Shown: in pieces, positions 54,182 to 63,415 of the stretch | How positions within the stretch are numbered: position 1 is the stretch's first letter | Layout: each line of letters opens with the position of its first letter | NCBI GenBank assembly: GCA_024123915.1 | Contig: CP099650.1 | Span: 7,254,001-7,318,000 of the forward strand | Reading direction: 5' to 3' | DNA length: 64,000 nucleotides | Source of the DNA: Oxalobacteraceae bacterium OTU3CAMAD1 | Lineage (GTDB): Bacteria; Pseudomonadota; Gammaproteobacteria; Burkholderiales; Burkholderiaceae_D | Made by a program: the position numbers and the translations under genes | The notes under the pieces: model-generated | Databases searched by the model: none | What the model was told of the DNA's origin: nothing | What the model saw: the letters and a program-made list of their open reading frames with translations, nothing else

Positions 54182-56455
54182 TTAGCGGCCGTAGCCCTCG
54201 TTCAAACGCTGATACCCCGGAATACTGTTTTTCATCGCCTCGATCGGGCTGCCCACGCCCAGGTGCGACAGGCCGTTGAGCTCGAGCTGGAAGAAGATCG
54301 GCGTCGACGCCGTCGTCGAAGTGGTCACGAAGCGCTGTCCGCCCACGCGGAACACCCAGCAGTCGGCCTTGTACTCGAGCCCGATCAGGCTCTCGAGGAT
54401 CTTGCTGTCCTGCATCGAGTAGCTGACCCGGCCGACACCGTACCAGCGCTTGAAGATCGGCCACTGGGTGGAGAGCTCGATGTTCTTGAAATTGTCGCGC
54501 AGGTAGCGGTAGCCGACGTTGAACACTTTTTTCGGCGCCGGGATCCACTGCGCCGTGTAGCTTTGCGACACCACCTGGCTCTGGCTCGGATTGTACTGCA
54601 CGGCGCTGTCGAAGCCCCAGTGTTCGGAGATGCGGCCGTTGGCGGCGAGCAGGATGTCGGAGCGGGCCTGGCTCACCGGCGTGCTCGAGGCCAGCTGCAC
54701 GCGCTGGTCCTCGAAATAGAAGCGCTGGCCGAACGCAAGGCGCAGCTGCTCGGCGCCGGAAGCGTCGAGGAAGCGCGACACCAGCGCGGCGGTCAATTGG
54801 TTGGCGTCGCCGATGCGGTCGGACCCGACGAAGCGGTTCTCGCTGAAGATCTGGCTGAAGTTGAACGTGGCCGCGTCGGTGTCGAAGGTCGGCAACTGGC
54901 TCTGGTCGCGGTACGGCGTCTTGACATAGAACAGGCGCGGCTCGAGCGTTTGCGTCATCTCCTTGTTCTGGAACTTGACGTCGCGCTCGAACACCAGGCC
55001 GGAGTCGAGCGAGACGGTCGGCACCGCGCGCGACAGGTTGCGCGACGACTGCGCGCCGAAGCTGTCGAGCGAGTAGCTGGCCAGGTTGACCATGACCTTG
55101 GGCGTGATGAAGTAGCTGGGGCCGACGATCGGATAGCTCAGCTGCGGAATGCCCACCAGGCGCGTGCCGTTGATCAGGGTCGGGTGGCTAAAGCGGGTCA
55201 GCTCGCTGTCGAAGGCCCAATCGAAGCCGCCGGCGACGTCGTACTGGGCGGCGTGGAAGTTGATCGCCGGCAGCCGGTCGTACGGGCGCGTGACGAACAG
55301 CGACGCGTCGGTCACCGAGGCCGGGTCCTGCAGCACCTGGTATTTCTGCACGCGCGCGGTCAGGGTCCAGATGTCGCCGTGGTAGTCGGTGCGCAACTCG
55401 CGCAGCAGCTGGCGCTCGGTCGAGCTCGAGACGGTCTTGGAGAAGTCGTTCGGGTAGTTGTTGTCCGACGACGCGCGCAGGTTCCACGAGAACGCCCAGT
55501 CCTCGGTGATGTCCTGCTTGTGGTTGGAGCGCACGGTCCAGCGGTCGGTCGAGCCGCCCGGCTTCTCCGGCACGTATTTCTTGTCGTGCGGCAGGTACTC
55601 GGCGTAGGTGTCGCCCTGGTACAGGCCGCCCTCGGTCTCGCCCATGTAGCGCCCGTGCGCGCCGAGCTGGAAGCCGCGCCGCGTGATAATCTTCGGGAAC
55701 AGCGTCAGGTCGCGGTTGGGGGCGATGTTGAAGTAATACGGCACCACCAGCTCGGGGCCGGTGCGCGAACCGACACCGGGCGTCGGCGAGAGCCAGCCGG
55801 AGCGGCGCGCGCCCGACAGCGAGAACGACAGCGCCGGCGTGCCCAGGATCGGCACGTCCTTGAAATAGACCACCGTGTGGCTGGCGGTGCCGACGTCGCG
55901 CCCGGAGTCCAGGTTAAGCGTGCTCGAACGCAGGTACCAGTCCGGATCGGTGCCCTCGCAGGTGCTGTAGGTGCCGTTGACGACCTGGGCCTCGTCCTCG
56001 TTGATGAAGTTGATGCGCTCGGCGTTGCCCTGGGCGTTGTTGGCCTGCATCCGGTAGGTGGGGCTGAGCATATAGCCCTTGCCGCTGTCCATGTTGAGCT
56101 TGAGCTCGGTGCCGGTGTAGTAGTCGCCGTAGCGCCAGATCTTGACGGCGCCCTTGGCCTCGACCTCGTTCTCGACCTGGCGGTAGCAGGCGTAGTCGGA
56201 CTGGACCTTGGTCTGGTCCTTGACGACCTCGGCGTTGCGTTCGAGCACGACCTCGCGCTCCGGGCGCCCGCTAATGTCCTCGGCCATGACGGTGGTGACG
56301 GCGTTCGGGTCCTCCACCCGCGGCGCGCGCGGCTTGGGCGCGGCGGCCTGGGCGTAGGCGTACGACGGCACCGCCGAGACGGTGACGATGGCGGTCAGGG
56401 CATACGCCCAGCGGTGCGAAGTGGGGGGGGCCAGTAGCCAGCGCATGCAGCTCAT
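54182..56455 (-). CDS. lptD: LPS-assembly protein LptD
   Basis: Outer-membrane barrel that inserts LPS, 757 aa. Signal peptide to about residue 36, OstA-like jellyroll (about 50-200) and a 26-strand barrel domain to the C-terminus. Mature cysteines are C90, C166 (STCEG) and C699 (DCW). E. coli has two N-terminal and two adjacent C-terminal Cys that form two interdomain disulfides; here only one C-terminal Cys is present. Two ATGs (56455, 56446) are possible starts. Diverges from amgK. Confidence 0.94.
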   Translation of the reverse strand: MSCMRWLLAPPTSHRWAYALTAIVTVSAVPSYAYAQAAAPKPRAPRVEDPNAVTTVMAEDISGRPEREVVLERNAEVVKDQTKVQSDYACYRQVENEVEAKGAVKIWRYGDYYTGTELKLNMDSGKGYMLSPTYRMQANNAQGNAERINFINEDEAQVVNGTYSTCEGTDPDWYLRSSTLNLDSGRDVGTASHTVVYFKDVPILGTPALSFSLSGARRSGWLSPTPGVGSRTGPELVVPYYFNIAPNRDLTLFPKIITRRGFQLGAHGRYMGETEGGLYQGDTYAEYLPHDKKYVPEKPGGSTDRWTVRSNHKQDITEDWAFSWNLRASSDNNYPNDFSKTVSSSTERQLLRELRTDYHGDIWTLTARVQKYQVLQDPASVTDASLFVTRPYDRLPAINFHAAQYDVAGGFDWAFDSELTRFSHPTLINGTRLVGIPQLSYPIVGPSYFITPKVMVNLASYSLDSFGAQSSRNLSRAVPTVSLDSGLVFERDVKFQNKEMTQTLEPRLFYVKTPYRDQSQLPTFDTDAATFNFSQIFSENRFVGSDRIGDANQLTAALVSRFLDASGAEQLRLAFGQRFYFEDQRVQLASSTPVSQARSDILLAANGRISEHWGFDSAVQYNPSQSQVVSQSYTAQWIPAPKKVFNVGYRYLRDNFKNIELSTQWPIFKRWYGVGRVSYSMQDSKILESLIGLEYKADCWVFRVGGQRFVTTSTTASTPIFFQLELNGLSHLGVGSPIEAMKNSIPGYQRLNEGYGR

Positions 56456-56553
56456 GAAAAGAAGGGAGATAACACCATGACAGGCGATTTTTTGATTTGA
56501 ATCCCTTATTATATGGGAATCTTCACCTTACGCCGGTTTCCACGGTTCGCTTA

Positions 56554-57636
56554 ATGTCTTTATTACAGAATTTAACTTCAGATACATCTGGAGCAATTGC
56601 GGGAGCAACCCCCTCCCCCGATCCCCGCCTGGCGCTGCTGACCGCCTGGCTGTCCACCTTGGACGTGGTCGATGTGGCAACGGCGCGCCCGGCCTCGGCC
56701 GATGCCAGCTTCCGCCGCTACTTCCGGGTCGACGTCCTGCCGGCGCACCGCGCCGCGCTCGGCGCCACGCTGATCGTCATGGACGCGCCGCCGGAGCGCG
56801 AAAACGTGCTGGCCTTCGTTAAAGTTGACGAAATGCTCACCCACGCCGGCGTTACGGTACCGCGCATCGTCGCCACCGACTACGAGCGCGGCTTCATGCT
56901 GATGTCCGACCTGGGCGTGACGACCTACCTGCAGGTGCTCGACCACGACAACGCCTCGACCATGTACGCCGAGGCGCTCGAGTCGCTGGTGCGGTTCCAG
57001 GCCACAAGCGCGCCCGACGTGCTGCCCGAGTACGACCGCGCCTTCCTGCTGCGCGAAATGAACCTGTTCCCCGAGTGGTACATCGGCAAACACCTGGGCG
57101 CCACCCTGACCGACAAGCAAAGCGCCGAGCTGCAGGGCGTGTTCGAGGCGATTTTGGCCAACGTGACGGCCCAGCAGCAGGTGTTCGTGCACCGCGACTT
57201 CCACTCGCGCAACCTGATGTGGATGGACGCCGGCAACCCTGGCGTGCTCGACTTCCAGGACGCGCTGTACGGCCCGGTTACCTACGACCTGGCCTCGCTG
57301 CTGCGCGACGCCTACGTGCAATGGGACGAGGAACTGGTGCTGGACTGGGCGATCCGCTACTGGCAGCACGCCAAGACGGCCGGCCTGCCGGTCAACAAGG
57401 ACATCGACGCCTTTTATAAAGACTTCGAGTACATGGGCCTGCAGCGCCACCTGAAGATTCTCGGCCTGTTCTGCCGCCTGTACCACCGCGACGGCAAGGA
57501 CCAGTACCTGGGCGACCTGCCGACCGTGATGGACTACGTGCGCAAGACGGCCAACCGCTATAAAGACCTCAAGCCGCTGGTGCGCCTGCTCGACACGCTC
57601 GAGGACAAGCAGCCGCAAGTCGGCTACACGTTCTGA
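56554..57636 (+). CDS. amgK: N-acetylmuramate/N-acetylglucosamine kinase
   Basis: Sugar kinase of the aminoglycoside phosphotransferase fold that makes MurNAc-1-phosphate for cell-wall recycling; 360 aa. Catalytic motif VHRDFHSRNLMW and the metal site VLDFQDALYGPVTYDLASLLRD are intact. ATG at 56554 is used; an in-frame TTG at 56497 lies inside the promoter region. murU follows after 10 bp, the pair known from Pseudomonas as the fosfomycin-bypass recycling pathway. Confidence 0.93.
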   Translation: MSLLQNLTSDTSGAIAGATPSPDPRLALLTAWLSTLDVVDVATARPASADASFRRYFRVDVLPAHRAALGATLIVMDAPPERENVLAFVKVDEMLTHAGVTVPRIVATDYERGFMLMSDLGVTTYLQVLDHDNASTMYAEALESLVRFQATSAPDVLPEYDRAFLLREMNLFPEWYIGKHLGATLTDKQSAELQGVFEAILANVTAQQQVFVHRDFHSRNLMWMDAGNPGVLDFQDALYGPVTYDLASLLRDAYVQWDEELVLDWAIRYWQHAKTAGLPVNKDIDAFYKDFEYMGLQRHLKILGLFCRLYHRDGKDQYLGDLPTVMDYVRKTANRYKDLKPLVRLLDTLEDKQPQVGYTF

Positions 57637-57646
57637 CGGGGTGCCC

Positions 57647-58381
57647 ATGAAAGCGATGATTTTCGCCGCCGGGCGCGGCGAGCGCATGCGCCCGCTGACC
57701 GACAGCTGCCCCAAGCCGCTGCTCAAGGTGCGCGGGCGGCCGCTGATCGTCTGGCACATCGTCAACCTGGTGCGCGCCGGCATCACCGAGATCGTCATCA
57801 ACACCGCCCACCTGGGCGATGTCATCGAGCGGGAGCTGGGCGACGGCAGCAAGTACGGCGCCAAGCTGCTGTACTCGCGCGAGCAGACGGCGCTGGAGAC
57901 GGCCGGCGGCATCGCGACCGCGCGCCACCTGCTGGGCGAGGAGCCGTTCGTGGCCGTCTCGGGCGACATCTACTGCCCGTACTTCGACTTCGAGCAGGTC
58001 AAGGACGTGCTCAAGGACGAGGACATGTGGGGCAAGCCCTACCCTGCCGACCAGCGCGACGTCTGCTGGCTGTACCTGGTGCCCAATCCGGACTTCCATC
58101 CGGAGGGCGACTTCGGCCTGACCATGTACTCGCTGACCAACGATGGCACACCGAAGTGGACTTTCGGTAATATCGGCGTCTACCGGCCGGAGATATTCGA
58201 CGGCATCGCGCCCGGCGAGCACGCCAAGCTCGGGCCGTTGATCCGTTCGTTCATCGACAGCAAGCAGGTCGGTGGCGAAGTGTATGAGGGCGATTGGCAC
58301 AACGTCGGCACCGTCGAACAGCTGGAGAAGCTGAACGCGCCGCTGGCGTCGATCGTGGCCGGCGCCAAGGGCGTGCGCTGA
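57647..58381 (+). CDS. murU: N-acetylmuramate alpha-1-phosphate uridylyltransferase
   Basis: Nucleotidyltransferase that converts MurNAc-1-P to UDP-MurNAc; 244 aa. Starts with the pyrophosphorylase motif MIFAAGRGERMRPLTDSCPKPLL in parts (GRGERMRPLT and PKPLL), and has SGDIYCPYFDF with the metal Asp and WHNVGTVEQLEKLN at the end. ATG 57647 (a GTG at 57641 is less likely). Overlaps pepP by 1 bp (TGATG). Confidence 0.93.
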   Translation: MKAMIFAAGRGERMRPLTDSCPKPLLKVRGRPLIVWHIVNLVRAGITEIVINTAHLGDVIERELGDGSKYGAKLLYSREQTALETAGGIATARHLLGEEPFVAVSGDIYCPYFDFEQVKDVLKDEDMWGKPYPADQRDVCWLYLVPNPDFHPEGDFGLTMYSLTNDGTPKWTFGNIGVYRPEIFDGIAPGEHAKLGPLIRSFIDSKQVGGEVYEGDWHNVGTVEQLEKLNAPLASIVAGAKGVR

Positions 58382-59754
58382 TGTCGGCCGCGATGCCGCC
58401 GGGGATGGCAACCTACGGTTCCCGCCGCGCGCGCGTGCTGGCGGCGATGCCTGCCGGCGCTGTGGCCGTGCTGGGCACGGCGCCGGAAGTGGCACGCAAC
58501 AGCGACAGCGACTACCCGTACCGGCACGACAGCTATTTCTATTACCTGACCGGCTTTGCCGAGCCGGAAAGCGTGGTGGTGCTGGTGGCCGCGCGCGGCG
58601 ACGACGCGCCGGCGCGTTCCATCCTGTTTTGCCGCCAGAAGAACGTGGAACGCGAAATCTGGGAAGGCTTCCGCCACGGCCCGGACGCCGCGCGCATCGC
58701 CTTCGGCTTTGACGCCGCTTATCCGGTCGAAGACCTCGACGGCGAAATCACCAAGCTGCTGGCCGACGCGCCGGCGCTGTACTGCGCGCTGGCCAGCAAC
58801 CCGTCGCTCGACGCGCAGATCAAACTATGGCTGGGCAACGTGCGGCGCATGGCGCGCACCGGCGTCACGCCGCCGGCCAGCGCGGTCGACCTGCTGCCGT
58901 TGCTCGACGAGATGCGCCTGTTGAAGGACGACGGCGAGCAAGCCATCATGCTGCGCGCGGCCACCATCTCCAGCGCGGCGCACGCGCGGGCGATGCGCGC
59001 CTCGCGCCCCGGCATGTACGAGTACGAGATCGAGGCGGAACTGCTGTACGAGTTCCGCCGCAACGGCGCCCAGGCGCCGGCCTACAATTCGATCGTCGCC
59101 GCCGGCGCCAACGCCTGCGTGCTGCACTACAGCGCCAACAACGCGCAAACCCGGGACGGCGACTTGGTGCTGATCGACGCCGGCTGCGAACTCGATGGCT
59201 ACGCCTCCGACATCACCCGCACCTATCCGGTCAACGGCCGTTACTCGGCGCCGCAAAAACGTTTGTATGAACTGGTGCTGGCGGCGCAATCGGCGGCGCT
59301 CAAGGCCATCGCGCCAGGCCTGCCGTATTCCGGCGCGCACGACGCGGCGCTGCGGGTGCTGTCCGAAGGCATGCTCGATCTGGGCTTGCTGAACAAGGAT
59401 GCCCACGGCGGCGTGGACGACGTCATCGCCAACAAACACTATATGCAGTTCTACATGCACGGCACGGGGCACTGGCTGGGCATGGACGTGCACGATGTCG
59501 GCCTGTATCGCGACGTGAACGCGGCCGGCAAGCCTTCGCGCGCGCTGCAACCGGGCATGGTGCTGACGGTGGAACCAGGCATCTACGTGCGTCCGGCCGA
59601 TGGCGTGCCGGAGGAATACTGGCACACCGGCATCCGCATCGAGGACGATGTGCTGGTCGGTGCCGACGGCCACACCATCCTGAGCGCGGCCGCGCCGAAG
59701 ACGGTGGCGGAAATTGAAGAAGTAATGCGCGAAGAAGTAATGCAGCAGCGATGA
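58381..59754 (+). CDS. pepP: Xaa-Pro aminopeptidase
   Basis: Metallo-aminopeptidase of family M24B, 457 aa. N-terminal domain with NSDSDYPYRHDSYFYYLTGF and a pita-bread C-terminal domain with metal ligands in IDAGCELDGYASDITR (two Asp), HGTGHWLGMDVHD (His), TVEPGIYV (Glu) and IRIEDDVLV (Glu). Coupled to murU (TGATG) and to the following monooxygenase gene (ATGA). pepP-ubiH neighbourhood is common in proteobacteria. Confidence 0.94.
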   Translation: MSAAMPPGMATYGSRRARVLAAMPAGAVAVLGTAPEVARNSDSDYPYRHDSYFYYLTGFAEPESVVVLVAARGDDAPARSILFCRQKNVEREIWEGFRHGPDAARIAFGFDAAYPVEDLDGEITKLLADAPALYCALASNPSLDAQIKLWLGNVRRMARTGVTPPASAVDLLPLLDEMRLLKDDGEQAIMLRAATISSAAHARAMRASRPGMYEYEIEAELLYEFRRNGAQAPAYNSIVAAGANACVLHYSANNAQTRDGDLVLIDAGCELDGYASDITRTYPVNGRYSAPQKRLYELVLAAQSAALKAIAPGLPYSGAHDAALRVLSEGMLDLGLLNKDAHGGVDDVIANKHYMQFYMHGTGHWLGMDVHDVGLYRDVNAAGKPSRALQPGMVLTVEPGIYVRPADGVPEEYWHTGIRIEDDVLVGADGHTILSAAAPKTVAEIEEVMREEVMQQR

Positions 59755-60902
59755 CGAATATTCAAAACAACAGCGACGTGGCCATCTGCGGCGCCGGGCC
59801 GGCGGGCATGGCGCTGGCCGCGCTGCTGGTCAAACGGGGCGTGCCCGCCGGACGCATCGCGCTAATTGACGCCAAATCGCTGGCGCAGGCCAGCAAGGAC
59901 CCGCGCTCGATCGCGCTGTCCTACGGCAGCCGCCAGATACTCGAGGAAATCGGCGCCTGGCCGGTGCCGGCGACGGCCATTCATCAAATCCACGTCTCAC
60001 GGCGCGGACAATTCGGCCGCAGCCTGATCGACAGAGATGAACACAAACTGCCGGCGCTCGGCTACGTCACCCGCTACGGCGATCTGGTGACGGCGTTGGG
60101 CGCCGTCTGCGAACGGGCCGGTATCGCGATGCTGCGTCCCGCCCGCGTGGAAGCGCTCGACGAGCTGTCCGATTCGGTGGTGCTGACCATCACCGACACC
60201 GCGACCGGGGAAGCGAAATCGTTGAACGCTTCCATCGTCGTGCAGGCCGAAGGCGGTTTGTTCAACGACCAGGAAAACCGCTCGCAGCGGCGTGACTACC
60301 AGCAGACGGCAATCATCGCGCAGGTGCGCAGCAGCCGGCCGATCGCGCACCGCGCCTTCGAACGATTCACCGAACAAGGCCCGCTGGCGCTGCTGCCGCA
60401 GGGCGACGAGTATTCGCTGGTGTGGTGCGTGCGTCCCGAGTTTGCCGCGAGTTTGCAGGCGTTGGACGACAAGGCCTTCCTGGCGGCGCTGGGCGAGGCC
60501 TTCGGCGAGCGCGTCGGCCGCTTCACGCACGCCTCGCCGCGTCTGGCCTTCCCGCTTGGGTTGAATGCCGATCCGCGCGCGACCGCCCGCACGGTCGCCA
60601 TCGGCAACGCAGCGCAGACCTTGCATCCGGTCGCGGGGCAGGGATTGAATCTGGGCCTGCGCGATGTCACCGTGCTGGCGCGGCTGCTGGCGCAAGGCGC
60701 CACGCCGGCGATGCTGTCGCAGTTCACCGAGCTTCGCCGGCAGGACCGGACCACAACGGTGCGCTTGACCGACACGATGGCGCGCGTCTTCGCCAACGAC
60801 TCGCCCGCGCAAGCGCTGCTGGGGCTGTCACTGGCCGCCATCGACATGGCCGGCCCGGCGCGCGGCGTGCTGGCCGAGTTGATGATGTACGGCCGCCGCT
60901 AA
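59751..60902 (+). CDS. ubiH: UbiH/VisC-type FAD monooxygenase (ubiquinone biosynthesis)
   Basis: 383 aa. FAD motif VAICGAGPAGMALAALLVKRG, a DPRSIALSYGSRQILEEIG segment typical of UbiH/UbiI/VisC, and the C-terminal IGNAAQTLHPVAGQGLNLGLRD. The family hydroxylates the aromatic ring of ubiquinone precursors; which position this one modifies cannot be told. Overlaps pepP by 4 bp. Last gene of the amgK operon; followed by a run of nine G and a palindromic element. Confidence 0.88.
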   Translation: MTNIQNNSDVAICGAGPAGMALAALLVKRGVPAGRIALIDAKSLAQASKDPRSIALSYGSRQILEEIGAWPVPATAIHQIHVSRRGQFGRSLIDRDEHKLPALGYVTRYGDLVTALGAVCERAGIAMLRPARVEALDELSDSVVLTITDTATGEAKSLNASIVVQAEGGLFNDQENRSQRRDYQQTAIIAQVRSSRPIAHRAFERFTEQGPLALLPQGDEYSLVWCVRPEFAASLQALDDKAFLAALGEAFGERVGRFTHASPRLAFPLGLNADPRATARTVAIGNAAQTLHPVAGQGLNLGLRDVTVLARLLAQGATPAMLSQFTELRRQDRTTTVRLTDTMARVFANDSPAQALLGLSLAAIDMAGPARGVLAELMMYGRR

Positions 60903-60955
60903 GTGCTGAGGGGGGGGGCATGCGTCCTGGTCGGGCACGCTGCGTAATGCGGAAT

Positions 60956-61053
60956 CACGTAGGGCGGATTAGCGAAGCGTAATAGGCCAATGCATGAGCC
61001 GTCGAGACGCATGCATGGCCGATTACGGCGTTCCGCCTAATCCGCCCTACGTG
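60956..61053. repeat. Dispersed palindromic element, copy C (inverted)
   Basis: Ends CACGTAGGGCGGATTA and TAATCCGCCCTACGTG enclose a core that is the inverse of copy B (GATTACGGCGTTCCGCC on the right side). It lies between the convergent ubiH and SDR genes, starting 53 bp after the ubiH stop. No coding capacity. Confidence 0.8.
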
Positions 61054-61068
61054 TCACTAGAGTACTCA

Positions 61069-61833
61069 TCAAGTACGGGTGATGGACGCGCCGCCGTCGA
61101 TTAGCGACGCGGTGCCGGTCACGAACGACGAATCGTCCGACGCCAGGTACAGCACCGAGCGCGCCAACTCCTCCGGCTGCGCGACCCGCTTCAACGCATG
61201 CAAATTGGTGATGAAGGACGTCGCCTCCGGCGTATCGTTCATATCGCGGTACATCTGCGTATCGACCGCGCCAGGCAGCACCGAATTCACGCGCACGCCT
61301 TTCGGACCGTATTCCGCCGCCAGCGCCTGCGTCAAGCCGATCAAACCCGCCTTGCTGGCCGCATACGCCGCCACACCTGGAAACGCGAAGCTGTAGCCGA
61401 CAAAAGTCGAAGTGAAAATCACCGAACCGCCGCCATGCTTGATCATCTCGGGAATCTGATGCTTGGCGCCAAGGAAGGCGCTGGTCAGGTTGGCGGCCAA
61501 GGTATCGTTCCAGCCCTGCTCCGACACGCCCGTGGTGTCGCCCATCTCGCCCAGGGTGCCGGCGTTGTTGTAGGCGATATCGAGCCGTCCATACGCCTCG
61601 ACGGTCGCGGCGACCAGTTGCGCGTTGAATGCTTCCGAGGTCACGTCGCCGGCCAGCGCGATGGCTTGTCCGCCGTCGGCTTCGATTTCAGCGACCAAGG
61701 TGGCCAGTTCCGCCGGCCGGCGCGCCGCGACGACAACCTTGGCGCCTTCGGCGGCGAACAGTTTGGCGGTGGCGCGGCCAATGCCGGAAGAGGCGCCAGT
61801 GACGATTGCGACTTTGTTTTGTAAGCGGTTCAT
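61069..61833 (-). CDS. Short-chain dehydrogenase/reductase
   Basis: Classical SDR, 254 aa. Cofactor motif VTGASSGIGRA, NNAG motif, catalytic Ser (TSTF region), YAASKAG (Tyr and Lys) and the C-terminal DGGASIT. Arg/Ala after the first strand (AARRPAEL) suggests NADP preference. AAGGAG precedes the ATG at 61833. A perfect 11-bp inverted repeat 18 bp upstream suggests control by a local-type repressor, but no regulator gene is adjacent. Confidence 0.92.
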   Translation of the reverse strand: MNRLQNKVAIVTGASSGIGRATAKLFAAEGAKVVVAARRPAELATLVAEIEADGGQAIALAGDVTSEAFNAQLVAATVEAYGRLDIAYNNAGTLGEMGDTTGVSEQGWNDTLAANLTSAFLGAKHQIPEMIKHGGGSVIFTSTFVGYSFAFPGVAAYAASKAGLIGLTQALAAEYGPKGVRVNSVLPGAVDTQMYRDMNDTPEATSFITNLHALKRVAQPEELARSVLYLASDDSSFVTGTASLIDGGASITRT

Positions 61834-61850
61834 TTGAAGCTCCTTGTGGT

Positions 61851-61884
61851 GGGTTAGTGAAGCCATCATAAGATTCACTAACCC
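61851..61884. promoter_or_regulatory. Perfect 11-bp inverted repeat upstream of the SDR gene
   Basis: GGGTTAGTGAA (61851-61861) and TTCACTAACCC (61874-61884) enclose 12 bp. The centre lies 35 bp before the SDR start, in the likely promoter. Size and spacing suit a TetR- or HxlR-type operator. The gap between SDR and pntB (106 bp) has no other gene. Confidence 0.55.
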
Positions 61885-61939
61885 AACCATCAATCGGCCA
61901 AACAGCAATTAACCATTCACAAAATATGAATTGAAGCCG

Positions 61940-63415
61940 CTATTCCACGGCCTTGACCATGTCCTCGATGACCTTCTTGGCGTCACCGAACACCATCATC
62001 GTATTGGCTTGATAGAACAGCTCATTGTCCAGCCCCGCGTAGCCAGAGGCCATCGAACGCTTGTTGACGATGATGCTCTTGGCCTTGTACGCCTCCAGGA
62101 TCGGCATGCCGGCGATCGGCGATTTGGGATCCTTGGCGGCCGGGTTGACCACGTCGTTCGCACCCAGAATCAGCACCACGTCAGTCTGTCCGAATTCGCC
62201 GTTGATGTCCTCCATCTCGAACACCTGGTCGTACGGCACCTCGGCCTCGGCCAGCAGCACGTTCATGTGGCCCGGCATGCGCCCCGCCACCGGGTGGATC
62301 GCATACTTGACGCTCACGCCCTTGTGCGTCAGCTTCTCGACCAGTTCCTTGAGCGAGTGCTGCGCCCGCGCCACCGCCAGGCCGTAGCCCGGTACGATGA
62401 TCACGCTCTCCGCGTTGGCCATGATGAAGGAGGCGTCGTCCGCCGATCCCGATTTGACCGGCCGCTGCTCCTTGGCCCCGCCGCCGCCCGCCTCCGCCGG
62501 CACGCCGCCGAAGCCGCCCAAAATCACGTTGAAGAACGAGCGGTTCATCGCCTTGCACATGATATACGACAGGATCGCGCCGGACGAACCGACCAGCGAA
62601 CCGGCGATGATCAACATCGCGTTATTGAGCGAGAAGCCGATGCCCGCCGCCGCCCAGCCGGAGTAGGAGTTCAGCATCGACACCACCACCGGCATGTCGG
62701 CGCCGCCGATCGGGATGATGATCAACACGCCCAGCACGAAGGCGATCGCGGTCATGACCAGGAACGGCGTCCACGCCGGCTCGACACCGCCGGCAAAGCA
62801 GAACACCAGCCCGAGGCCGACCATGACGATGGCCAGGATCAGGTTAAGCATGTGCTGGCCGGCGAAGCTGACCGGCGCGCCCTGAAACAGGCGGAACTTG
62901 TATTTGCCCGACAGCTTGCCGAAGGCGATCACCGATCCGGAGAAGGTGATGGCCCCAACGAAGGTGCCGATGAACAGTTCGATGCGGTTCCCGAACGGCA
63001 GCGGTGTGCCGACGGCCGCGATGCCGAAGGCGTGCGGCTCGGACACCGCCGCCACCGCAATACACACCGCCGCGAGGCCGATCAGCGAGTGCATCGCCGC
63101 CACCAGTTCCGGCATCTTGGTCATCTCGACTTTTTTGGCCAGCACCGCGCCGATGCCGCCGCCGACCACCACGCCGACAAGCACCAGGCCGAGGCCCATG
63201 CCGCCGCCCGACCCTACACCCGCAGCAACGGCGTCCGCGCGCAGCTTGAGGATCAACGCGATCGTCGTCACCACCGCGATCGCCATGCCCGACATGCCGA
63301 AGGCGTTGCCGGTGCGCGCCGTGCCCGGCGACGACAGCCCTTTGAGCGCCTGGATGAAGCACACCGACGCGATGAGATACATCATCGTCACCAGGTTCAT
63401 GGAGATGAAGTTCAT
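61940..63415 (-). CDS. pntB: NAD(P) transhydrogenase subunit beta
   Basis: Proton-pumping transhydrogenase, 491 aa: eight or nine transmembrane helices in the first 270 residues, then the NADP(H)-binding domain III with GYGLAVARAQHSLKEL, VAGRMPGHMNVLLAEA, DVVLILGANDVVNPAA and GYAGLDNELFY. GGGAG precedes the ATG at 63415, which overlaps the pntAb stop by 3 bp. Makes NADPH from NADH using the proton gradient. Confidence 0.95.
   Translation of the reverse strand: MNFISMNLVTMMYLIASVCFIQALKGLSSPGTARTGNAFGMSGMAIAVVTTIALILKLRADAVAAGVGSGGGMGLGLVLVGVVVGGGIGAVLAKKVEMTKMPELVAAMHSLIGLAAVCIAVAAVSEPHAFGIAAVGTPLPFGNRIELFIGTFVGAITFSGSVIAFGKLSGKYKFRLFQGAPVSFAGQHMLNLILAIVMVGLGLVFCFAGGVEPAWTPFLVMTAIAFVLGVLIIIPIGGADMPVVVSMLNSYSGWAAAGIGFSLNNAMLIIAGSLVGSSGAILSYIMCKAMNRSFFNVILGGFGGVPAEAGGGGAKEQRPVKSGSADDASFIMANAESVIIVPGYGLAVARAQHSLKELVEKLTHKGVSVKYAIHPVAGRMPGHMNVLLAEAEVPYDQVFEMEDINGEFGQTDVVLILGANDVVNPAAKDPKSPIAGMPILEAYKAKSIIVNKRSMASGYAGLDNELFYQANTMMVFGDAKKVIEDMVKAVE

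Noticed and set aside
60910..60918. Run of nine G after the ubiH stop as a frameshift hotspot
   Set aside because: It lies after the stop codon and affects no reading frame; could be a sequencing length uncertainty.
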